A DNA stretch of 64,000 nucleotides. Source: Chitinophagaceae bacterium (GTDB lineage Bacteria > Bacteroidota > Bacteroidia > Chitinophagales > Chitinophagaceae). Of this stretch, positions 55,037 through 60,822 are shown one piece after another. Position 1 is the stretch's first letter. Each line of letters opens with the position of its first letter. The position numbers and the translations under genes were made by a program. The DNA lies in contig JAIETM010000004.1 of NCBI GenBank assembly GCA_019745155.1, forward strand, positions 186,001-250,000, written 5' to 3'. Below the pieces are notes generated by a model. The model was given only the letters and a program-made list of their open reading frames with translations. It did not search any database and was not told where the DNA came from.

Positions 55037-56317
55037 ATGCAAAGAGATCAGGTTGTATTTGATTTAATCAATCAGGAACTGGCCAGACAAAGAAGAGGCA
55101 TTGAACTGATTGCGTCTGAAAACTTTACCAGTCTGCAGGTGATGCAGGCCATGGGGCATGTGATGACGAATAAGTATGCAGAAGGCTACCCCGGCAGAAG
55201 ATACTATGGTGGTTGTGAAATCGTGGATCAGACTGAGCAGATTGCCATTGACCGACTGAAGCAAATCTTTGGCGTTGAATATGCCAACGTACAACCTCAC
55301 AGTGGTGCACAAGCTAATGCCGCACTGATGCTGGCTATCCTGCAGCCCGGTGATGCTATCCTAGGTCTCGACCTAAGCATGGGCGGTCACCTTACGCATG
55401 GTTCTGCAGTGAACTTCAGCGGTAAATTATACAAGCCACATTTCTATGCAGTTACCAAAGAAACTGGTTTGGTGGATTATGAAATGTTGGAGGCAAAAGC
55501 GCGTGCAATAAAACCAAAACTGATTATCTGTGGCGCGAGTGCTTATAGCCGTGATTGGGATTATGCACGTATCCGCAAAGTAGCCGATGAAGTAGGTGCT
55601 TTTGTGATGGCAGATATGGCACACCCTGCGGGTTTGATTGCCAAAGGTTTACTGAATTCCCCATTTGATCATTGCCATTTCGTTACTTCTACAACACATA
55701 AAACATTGCGCGGCCCTCGCGGTGGTATCATCCTGATGAAAAAGGATTTCGAAAATCCTTTCGGTCTTACTGACCCCAAGGGCAATCTGCGCATGATGAG
55801 TAACCTGATTGATATGGCTGTATTCCCCGGCACACAGGGTGGTCCGCTGGAACATGTGATTGCTGCCAAAGCCATTGCCTTCGGTGAGATTCTGACTGAT
55901 GAGTTTCTGGTTTACCAACAACAAGTACAAAAGAATGCACAGGCCATGGCCAAAGCATTTGTGGATAGAGGCTACCATATCACCAGTGGTGGAACCGATA
56001 ACCACCTGATGCTGATTGACCTGCGTAATAAAAATATCAGTGGTAAAAAAGCAGAACAGGTGTTGGGCCATGCAGATATTACCGCTAACAAGAACATGGT
56101 GCCTTACGATGACAAGAGCGCATTTGTAACATCAGGTATTCGTTTTGGTGTGGCTGCGATTACGACTCGTGGTATGCAGGAAGCACATATGGAGTTTGTA
56201 GTGAACACCATTGATAGTGTGCTGATGAACGCAGATGACACCGCAAAACTGGCTGCATTGAAAAAAGAAGTGAACAGCTTTATGGAGCAGTTCCCTTTAT
56301 ATCCTGAACTTGGTTAA
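55037..56317 (+). CDS. glyA: Serine hydroxymethyltransferase
   Basis: 426 residues starting [18 protein letters not shown]; the ATG at 55037 is preferred over an upstream [38 protein letters not shown] and the PLP-lysine block [13 protein letters not shown] are intact. It interconverts serine and glycine with tetrahydrofolate. A TAGTTTTG -7-like box at 55014-55021 lies 15 nt before the ATG. It is followed by the DUF4293 gene after 9 nt. Confidence 0.96.
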   Translation: MQRDQVVFDLINQELARQRRGIELIASENFTSLQVMQAMGHVMTNKYAEGYPGRRYYGGCEIVDQTEQIAIDRLKQIFGVEYANVQPHSGAQANAALMLAILQPGDAILGLDLSMGGHLTHGSAVNFSGKLYKPHFYAVTKETGLVDYEMLEAKARAIKPKLIICGASAYSRDWDYARIRKVADEVGAFVMADMAHPAGLIAKGLLNSPFDHCHFVTSTTHKTLRGPRGGIILMKKDFENPFGLTDPKGNLRMMSNLIDMAVFPGTQGGPLEHVIAAKAIAFGEILTDEFLVYQQQVQKNAQAMAKAFVDRGYHITSGGTDNHLMLIDLRNKNISGKKAEQVLGHADITANKNMVPYDDKSAFVTSGIRFGVAAITTRGMQEAHMEFVVNTIDSVLMNADDTAKLAALKKEVNSFMEQFPLYPELG

Positions 56318-56326
56318 ATTAGTACT

Positions 56327-56749
56327 ATGCTACAACGTTTACAAACTGTTTGGTTATTGCTTGCGGCTGTGCTGGAAGCAGCCACTTTGCGTCTCTCTTT
56401 TTTTAGTGGCAACAAATTAGACGCAGCTACTAATCAGAAAACATGGATCGAATTCACTGCGATGCAAAATGTGTTTATCCTTATTTTGACTATTGCTATA
56501 GCTGTTGCGGCATTGGTTGCCATTTTCATGTATAAAGATCGTAAGCGTCAGTTATTGATTACCCTCATAACAACAGTAGTATCTGTAGTAGCAATTTTAT
56601 TGTACTTCCAGCAAAAGACCAATTTTGTAGAAGCCAATCTGGATCTTACCGCACTCACCGCCTTTTTTGTACCGGTATTTCTGCTGTTGGCAGCAAGAGG
56701 TATTTATCAAGATGATCAGTTGGTGAAGAGCGCGGATAGGTTGCGTTAA
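56327..56749 (+). CDS. DUF4293 family membrane protein
   Basis: 140 residues with four hydrophobic segments (about 5-25, 45-68, 75-95, 105-125). The MLQRLQTVWLLLA start and the overall four-helix layout are typical of DUF4293, a Bacteroidota-specific family of unknown function. Cotranscribed with glyA. Confidence 0.88.
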   Translation: MLQRLQTVWLLLAAVLEAATLRLSFFSGNKLDAATNQKTWIEFTAMQNVFILILTIAIAVAALVAIFMYKDRKRQLLITLITTVVSVVAILLYFQQKTNFVEANLDLTALTAFFVPVFLLLAARGIYQDDQLVKSADRLR

Positions 56750-56769
56750 TAAAGAAATGCATTCATCAA

Positions 56770-56794
56770 AAAGGGATACCGTTGGTATCCCTTT
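56770..56794. terminator. Bidirectional terminator between DUF4293 gene and the repeat array
   Basis: AAAGGGATACC-gtt-GGTATCCCTTT, perfect 11-bp stem with A and T runs on the two sides, so it can end the glyA operon and also the minus-strand cassette transcripts. Confidence 0.9.
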
Positions 56795-56804
56795 TTATTT
56801 TGCC

Positions 56805-56876
56805 GTTGCTGGTCTCCTGACCAGTAACCAATTATTCATTCAACTGCATCTTCCTATTAGTCGGGCGACCAATAGG
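56805..56876. repeat. REP pair 1 (degenerate A at 56805-56828; B at 56853-56876)
   Basis: Outermost pair of the array. A hairpin (consensus GTTGCTGGTC-gcct-GACCAGCAAC) carries two changes; B hairpin (consensus CCTGTTGGTC-gggc-GACCAACAGG) carries compensating changes in both arms. B ends 8 nt from the stop of the first cassette gene. Confidence 0.9.
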
Positions 56877-56884
56877 GGCTTAGT

Positions 56885-57232
56885 TTATAACCTTGTCTTC
56901 AACATATCCATTACATAATCAATTTGGTTTTGCAAGTCCTGTAAACTATTCAATGGTAAATCTTCTGCTTGCCCAAAAGAAATCGCTTGTCGTGCTTTAT
57001 TCGGTTCATCTACGAATATCCTACAATAAAACTTCCTATACTCATGCGCATAAACAAGCTCAATAGTTTGATTGTCTTTTTGATATGTATAAACAAGCTC
57101 TTCTCGTTGACATACTATTGAAACAAAACGATACTGAAAATTTTCAATTAATAAGGACGCTCGAGGATTCAGGTAGTTTATGATGTCGATCCATATCTTA
57201 TATATAGGCGTATTAAAGAAATAATTTTTCAT
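56885..57232 (-). CDS. Cassette gene 1: hypothetical small protein, immunity-like (115 aa)
   Basis: 115 residues, aromatic and acidic, no signal peptide or membrane segment; family not recognised. It begins 8 nt after the stop of a toxin-tail-like remnant (GSFYSMELDEIFN) and ends 8 nt before hairpin B of REP pair 1. This tail-then-gene order is how immunity genes follow polymorphic-toxin C-termini. Immunity function is inferred from position and size only. Confidence 0.65.
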   Translation of the reverse strand: MKNYFFNTPIYKIWIDIINYLNPRASLLIENFQYRFVSIVCQREELVYTYQKDNQTIELVYAHEYRKFYCRIFVDEPNKARQAISFGQAEDLPLNSLQDLQNQIDYVMDMLKTRL

Positions 57233-57240
57233 ATTGCAAA

Positions 57241-57291
57241 CTAATTAAAAATTTCATCTAATTCCATAGAATAAAATGATCCTTCTAAGCC
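57241..57291 (-). pseudogene. Toxin C-terminal tail remnant before cassette gene 1
   Basis: Sixteen codons reading GLEGSFYSMELDEIFN then TAG, cut at its 5' side exactly at hairpin A of REP pair 2. An almost identical remnant is at 58535-58585 and a longer related one at 57741-57989. Confidence 0.65.
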
Positions 57292-57362
57292 GTTGCTGGT
57301 CGCCTGACCAGCAACCAAAGATTCAACAAATTCATCTTCCTGTTGGTCGGGCGACCAACAGG
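57292..57362. repeat. REP pair 2 (A 57292-57315; B 57339-57362)
   Basis: Both hairpins perfect, 23-nt spacer. Outer flanks GCC and GG-A; inner spacer identical to that of pair 4. Confidence 0.95.
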
Positions 57363-57372
57363 AGCTTAATAT

Positions 57373-57729
57373 TTACAACTCATTCTTCAAAACACGTTGG
57401 ATAATAGAAGCGGTATTTTGTAGGACTTTTTGATATTCATCACCAACAGGAAATAAGTCCGACTTTTTGTATCCTAGATTCAATTTTTGATTTAAGTCAA
57501 GTGTTGTTGTATTCTCACCATTAATCTGTAGCGTCACTTTCAAAAACTGCTCTATAAACTCATAATAATACCTGATAAGCCCAAGCTTGTTACCTTGTAT
57601 AGTTACTGTATATGCATAAAATGACCCATCCGTTCTTTGTTCAATGACTTCATGGTCATAGTTTTTGAGGAAAGATAATGACTCAATCAAGTCATTTTCA
57701 TAATGCTCGTATCCTTGGCGAATTATCAT
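57373..57729 (-). CDS. Cassette gene 2: hypothetical small protein, immunity-like (118 aa)
   Basis: 118 residues, no signal or membrane segment, family not recognised. Alternating beta/alpha character with a C-terminal helix. It starts 11 nt after the stop of the 83-codon toxin-tail fragment and ends 10 nt before hairpin B of REP pair 2, repeating the tail-gene-hairpin layout of cassette 1. No clear sequence relation to cassette gene 1. Confidence 0.65.
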   Translation of the reverse strand: MIIRQGYEHYENDLIESLSFLKNYDHEVIEQRTDGSFYAYTVTIQGNKLGLIRYYYEFIEQFLKVTLQINGENTTTLDLNQKLNLGYKKSDLFPVGDEYQKVLQNTASIIQRVLKNEL

Positions 57730-57740
57730 AGATAATATTT

Positions 57741-57989
57741 TTAATTACCAAATATTTCATCCCACTCCATACCATAAAATGGTCCTTTATCAAGGCTTCC
57801 TCCAAAGAGTGGATTAGGATCAACGCCTATGTCGTAGATTGTATAACCTTCTTCTTTTAGTTTTTGAATCCACTGTCTATTCTGTTCAACTGTCATAGTG
57901 CTACTCCAATTTGGCCATTCTTTTATCTGATGAACATGAATACCTAATTCCTGGCTTAATTTAGCAGCGAAAGGTACCACTCTATCGCC
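57741..57989 (-). pseudogene. Longest toxin C-terminal fragment of the array
   Basis: From the edge of hairpin A at 57990 the frame runs for 82 codons: PFAAKLSQELGIHVHQIKEW, then NRQWIQKLKEEGYTIYDIGVDPN and the end SLDKGPFYGMEWDEIFGN. IYDIGxDPN followed by xFYxME near the C-terminus is a pattern I associate with the ends of Bacteroidota polymorphic toxins (RHS-type nuclease tails). The frame is also open through the hairpin to an ATG at 58016 or 58025, so a short fusion peptide could be made, but the toxin body is missing. Directly followed by cassette gene 2. Confidence 0.6.
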
Positions 57990-58013
57990 ATTGCTGGTCG
58001 CCTGACCAGCAAC
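57990..58013. repeat. Solitary REP hairpin A (3)
   Basis: ATTGCTGGTC-gcct-GACCAGCAAC; one arm end changed. No B partner; 30 nt later the next A begins. It forms the 5' boundary of the long toxin fragment. Confidence 0.95.
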
Positions 58014-58043
58014 CATAATGATCATCCAAATTCATCTTTTGCC

Positions 58044-58114
58044 GTTGCTGGTCGCCTGACCAGCAACCAAAGATTCAACAAATTCATCTTCCTGTTGGTC
58101 GGGCGACCAACAGG
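58044..58114. repeat. REP pair 4 (A 58044-58067; B 58091-58114)
   Basis: Both hairpins perfect; spacer identical to pair 2, and outer flanks GCC and GGC. Confidence 0.95.
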
Positions 58115-58139
58115 GGCGTGTTTTGCATTGAAAGGCATT

Positions 58140-58535
58140 TTATAAGATAGCACCAAAGTAATTTCCATTTGTATAACTATCAATAACAGTAAGGAAATTT
58201 TGATCTAGACATCTACCGAAAGTTCTAAGAAATACAATTATCTCCTCATCATTATCAATTGAAATACTTTGCTTCTTTATAGAAGGACAAATACCTCTCA
58301 ACTCCTCGACTAAGTACATATGAGTTTTGTCTACAAAAAGTCTTGAAAACAATTTCGTCACAAAGCATTCTTCTCTTTTGTCATATAAAATTGAGAGTAC
58401 AATGTCGTCTTTTGAATACTCTACAACTACTCCACCAAGCCAATGAGACTCATTTTTGGCAATAACATAAGAATACTTTGTTCTAAGAAAGTCCAAACTT
58501 TTCAAGATTTCTGCCTGTAATTTTATATTTTCCAT
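58140..58535 (-). CDS. Cassette gene 3: hypothetical small protein, immunity-like (131 aa)
   Basis: 131 residues, no signal or membrane segment, family not recognised. LGGVVVEYSKDDIVLSILYDKREECFVTKLF suggests a beta-sheet core of the kind seen in small immunity proteins. Its ATG overlaps the TAA of a toxin-tail remnant by 1 nt (TAATG), which is the coupling expected for a toxin-immunity pair. It ends 25 nt before hairpin B of pair 4. Confidence 0.65.
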   Translation of the reverse strand: MENIKLQAEILKSLDFLRTKYSYVIAKNESHWLGGVVVEYSKDDIVLSILYDKREECFVTKLFSRLFVDKTHMYLVEELRGICPSIKKQSISIDNDEEIIVFLRTFGRCLDQNFLTVIDSYTNGNYFGAIL

Positions 58536-58585
58536 TATCTAAAAATTTCATCTAATTCCATAGAATAAAATGATCCTTCTAAGCC
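58535..58585 (-). pseudogene. Toxin C-terminal tail remnant before cassette gene 3
   Basis: GLEGSFYSMELDEIFR then TAA; differs from the 57241 remnant only in the last codon. Truncated on the 5' side at hairpin A of pair 5. Confidence 0.65.
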
Positions 58586-58660
58586 GTTGCTGGTCGCCTG
58601 ACCAGCAACCAATTTATCAGCCAACTTCATCGTCGCCCTGTTGGTCAGGCGACCAACAGG
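58586..58660. repeat. REP pair 5 (A 58586-58609; B 58637-58660)
   Basis: A perfect; B has loop AGGC instead of GGGC. Spacer 27 nt. Confidence 0.95.
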
Positions 58661-58667
58661 GGCACTT

Positions 58668-58711
58668 TTATCTATCTGTACCCTCCCACACTGACTTAAG
58701 GTACTTTCGCC
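58668..58711 (-). pseudogene. Remnant of a third copy of the cassette 4/5 gene family
   Basis: Minus-strand codons KYLKSVWEGTDR then TAA match the C-termini of cassette genes 4 (YLKSVWEHTGK) and 5 (YIKSTWNGTDR). The rest of the gene is missing: the homology ends at hairpin A of pair 6. Confidence 0.75.
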
Positions 58712-58783
58712 GTTGCTGGTAGCCTGACCAGCAACCAATTTATCAGCCAACTTCATCGCCCTGTTGGTCGGGCGACCAACAGG
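58712..58783. repeat. REP pair 6 (A 58712-58735; B 58760-58783)
   Basis: A has loop AGCCT-side change (GGTAGCC); B perfect. Spacer 24 nt. Confidence 0.95.
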
Positions 58784-58789
58784 GGCAAT

Positions 58790-59245
58790 TTACTTACCTG
58801 TATGTTCCCATACAGACTTAAGGTAGTCATTAATTTCAACGAACTGACCAATATATATAGGCTGTAGTTCAGGGTGGCTTAACAACTTAAAGAAAAATGC
58901 AGCAGCTGCTTTTACGCACTCTTCTTTGTCACCAGTGTATGCATTTAGTGAAAACATACGCAATGACTCTTTGCCATATTTAATTTCACTGAACTTATCT
59001 AAATGCACAAGGATGTATCTATCGTTGTACAATTCAGCCTGAAACCTACTACAGAGTTCACTTATTGCTCCGTATTCTGCAAAGAAGAATTGTATTTTAG
59101 AATATTTATTCTTAAAAAGAATATTAACTGCTTTATGTCCATCCTTCAAAACAAATTCATTGATAGTGCCTACAAAGTTGTAGTCACCTAAATTTTTAAT
59201 GTTAATGCTTAGTTCTCTGTAAATTATTTGGTGTATTAGTTCCAT
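58790..59245 (-). CDS. Cassette gene 4: hypothetical protein, paralogue of cassette gene 5 (151 aa)
   Basis: 151 residues starting MELIHQIIYREL. Shares with cassette gene 5 the blocks LGDY, LDKFSxxxxGxESLxxFSL, FFxKLLSHxELQPxY and a C-terminal Y-(L/I)-K-S-x-W. No signal or membrane segment; function not recognised, immunity suggested by context. The ATG at 59245 follows a rudimentary tail reading GEIFQI, so the hairpin A of pair 7 is only 18 nt upstream. Ends 6 nt before hairpin B of pair 6. Confidence 0.7.
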   Translation of the reverse strand: MELIHQIIYRELSINIKNLGDYNFVGTINEFVLKDGHKAVNILFKNKYSKIQFFFAEYGAISELCSRFQAELYNDRYILVHLDKFSEIKYGKESLRMFSLNAYTGDKEECVKAAAAFFFKLLSHPELQPIYIGQFVEINDYLKSVWEHTGK

Positions 59246-59263
59246 TATTTGAAAAATTTCGCC

Positions 59264-59336
59264 GTTGCTGGTCGCCTGACCAGCAACCAAATTATCATCC
59301 AACTTAATCAGCCCTGTTGGTCAGGCGACCAACAGG
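59264..59336. repeat. REP pair 7 (A 59264-59287; B 59313-59336)
   Basis: A perfect; B has loop AGGC. Spacer 25 nt. Confidence 0.95.
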
Positions 59337-59343
59337 GGCACTT

Positions 59344-59790
59344 TTATCTATCTGTACCATTCCAAGTAGATTTAATATATTTATTACTCCAGCTGTACTC
59401 TCCTCGATACATTGGCTGCAGTTCTTGATGACTTAGTAACTTAGCAAAAAAATCTGCAACAGCTTTTACTTTTTCTTCTGTACTACCTTCATAGTATTCT
59501 AAAGAAAAATACTTAAGGGACTCAGTTCCAAAATTAAGCTTACTGAATTTGTCCAAATCTGCCAATACAAAATCTCGTCCCCATATATAGCCATGGAACA
59601 CACTCCGCATTTCTTTAATCGCGTGATCTACAGAGAAATAAATATTTATGAAGACATATTGATTCCTATATTTCAAATGAAGCAAACCATAAGGCGGTAA
59701 AAGCATCTGCTGATCTGTTTCATCAACAAGATGGTAATCGCCTAAACGATCAATCATAGCACCAAATTCATCGTAAATTAGTTTATACAT
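59344..59790 (-). CDS. Cassette gene 5: hypothetical protein, paralogue of cassette gene 4 (148 aa)
   Basis: 148 residues, clearly related to cassette gene 4 in the C-terminal half (LADLDKFSKLNFGTESLKYFSL, FFAKLLSHQELQPMYRG, YIKSTW) but more diverged in the N-terminal half. No signal or membrane segment. It starts 13 nt after a short tail ending GDLK-stop that abuts hairpin A at 59820, and ends 7 nt before hairpin B of pair 7. Function unknown; immunity-like by context. Confidence 0.7.
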   Translation of the reverse strand: MYKLIYDEFGAMIDRLGDYHLVDETDQQMLLPPYGLLHLKYRNQYVFINIYFSVDHAIKEMRSVFHGYIWGRDFVLADLDKFSKLNFGTESLKYFSLEYYEGSTEEKVKAVADFFAKLLSHQELQPMYRGEYSWSNKYIKSTWNGTDR

Positions 59791-59819
59791 CGCTTAAGTT
59801 TATTTCAGGTCACCTAGCC

Positions 59820-59843
59820 GTTGCTGGTCGCCCGACCAGCAAC
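59820..59843. repeat. Solitary REP hairpin A (8) at the RAYT stop codon
   Basis: GTTGCTGGTC-gccc-GACCAGCAAC. Its last base is part of the TAG stop of the transposase gene; no B partner. Confidence 0.95.
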
Positions 59844-60364
59844 TATTCACGCCAATGAGTTAAAATACCAAAATCATCAATACCTGTGTCATAAAACCTT
59901 GCACTACTCCAATAATAATCTTGAGGTGAATTAGCTAATTGCCATTTCCCTTTTATCGGATTATGATGAATGTATGATAACTTTTGCATGAATACCCTTT
60001 CAGAGAATAAATCTATATGTAGAGAGTTACGCTCCCATATCTGAAAAGCTCGGTCAGAATCATTAACAAAACATCGATCAAAGATGCTATCTCCAGATTG
60101 CCTATATTTTGAAATAAGCTCCTTCGCAGTATACTTTAAAAAATCACGTTGAAAGTTCGAACGCATGACTCCATCATGTAATTGAAGAATCAAATGCACA
60201 TGATTTGGCATGATTACAAAACCATAAACAGTCAGTTCTTGCTTATCAACCCTTGTCTTGATAGCATGGATTATGATTTCTTTATACGAATCCTTCTCTA
60301 ATAAACGCAACCAATTAAAGTTTGTGAACGTAGAAAAGGATGGATAATGTTCAAAGCGAATCAT
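59843..60364 (-). CDS. REP-associated tyrosine transposase (RAYT, Y1/HUH family)
   Basis: 173 residues. VIMPNHVHLIL holds the HUH pair H55 and H57; KLSYIHHNPIKGKW and DYYWSSARFY (about 129-158) are the C-terminal blocks of the TnpA-REP family common in Bacteroidota. RAYTs nick single-stranded REP hairpins and are thought to spread them. Y131 in YIHHNP is a candidate catalytic Tyr, not proven. The ATG at 60364 is chosen since upstream codons only translate hairpin A of pair 9. It is enclosed by REP hairpins on both sides and looks intact. Confidence 0.85.
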   Translation of the reverse strand: MIRFEHYPSFSTFTNFNWLRLLEKDSYKEIIIHAIKTRVDKQELTVYGFVIMPNHVHLILQLHDGVMRSNFQRDFLKYTAKELISKYRQSGDSIFDRCFVNDSDRAFQIWERNSLHIDLFSERVFMQKLSYIHHNPIKGKWQLANSPQDYYWSSARFYDTGIDDFGILTHWRE

Positions 60365-60391
60365 ACTAAAACACTTTAAGCGACTTTCGCC

Positions 60392-60463
60392 GTTGCTGGT
60401 CGCCTGACCAGCAACAGTTAGGTTATCCTGATTCATCTTCCTGTTGGTCGGGCGACAAACAGG
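60392..60463. repeat. REP pair 9 (A 60392-60415; B 60440-60463)
   Basis: A perfect; B has one mismatch (GACAAACAGG). Part of a tandem duplication of about 110 bp with pair 10. Confidence 0.95.
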
Positions 60464-60501
60464 GTCACCGAGACTCGGTTTACTTTAATCATCCCCAAGC
60501 C

Positions 60502-60573
60502 ATTGCTGGTCGCCTGACCAGCAACAGTTAGGTTATCCTAATTCATCTTCCTGTTGGTCGGGCGACCAACAGG
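60502..60573. repeat. REP pair 10 (A 60502-60525; B 60550-60573)
   Basis: A begins ATTG; B perfect. The spacer differs from that of pair 9 at one base, and the flank (GAGACTC...CGGTTT) is duplicated too. Outer edge of the array. Confidence 0.95.
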
Positions 60574-60605
60574 GGCATTGAGACTCTGTGGAGACGCGGT
60601 TTGCG

Positions 60606-60812
60606 TTAATCTTCTTCACAAACATCTTTCCGCTGCGCGATCTGTTGATCGCGCAGTTTTTTTGCCCCATACCCAACACCTGCTGCCAACAATACACTCA
60701 GCCCGCCATCAATAGGCGCATCTTCTACATTGTTGTTGAAACCAGGCTGCGCTTTGCCGGAAAAATAGAGACAGGTTAGTATCAAGAGGATGATCCACTT
60801 TCTTCTTTCCAT
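60606..60812 (-). CDS. Small PID-CTERM-like protein (68 aa)
   Basis: 68 residues: signal peptide (to about 21, GKAQP) and a C-terminal stretch VEDAPIDGGLSVLLAAGVGYGAKK, which is the PID-type C-terminal sorting pattern (PIDGG, hydrophobic segment, basic tail). Such proteins are candidate substrates of an exosortase-like or sorting system in Bacteroidota. The ATG at 60812 opens the signal peptide. It follows the large T9SS protein gene by 10 nt and is probably cotranscribed. Confidence 0.75.
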   Translation of the reverse strand: MERRKWIILLILTCLYFSGKAQPGFNNNVEDAPIDGGLSVLLAAGVGYGAKKLRDQQIAQRKDVCEED

Positions 60813-60822
60813 ATACAAATGA

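Noticed and set aside
58535-58756. A 73-residue protein with repeated VAGQATSNG
   Set aside because: The repeated words are translations of hairpin A; the same hairpin is read in other frames at other units, and the rest is remnants of two different genes. Not a conserved leader peptide.
58790-59302. Longer start for cassette gene 4 through the hairpin
   Set aside because: The extra N-terminus only translates the REP; the paralogue at 59344 starts at the equivalent of the inner ATG.
59843-60436. Longer start for the RAYT gene
   Set aside because: The 24 extra codons translate hairpin A of pair 9 and are not part of the family; the inner ATG at 60364 gives the normal N-terminus.
56805-60573. 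CRISPR array
   Set aside because: Repeats are short palindromic hairpins of two kinds at irregular spacing with genes between them; there are no uniform spacers and no cas genes.
56805-60573. Integron with attC sites
   Set aside because: No integrase gene is present, hairpins lack the bulged attC pattern, and the only recombinase is a RAYT; the resemblance is architectural only.
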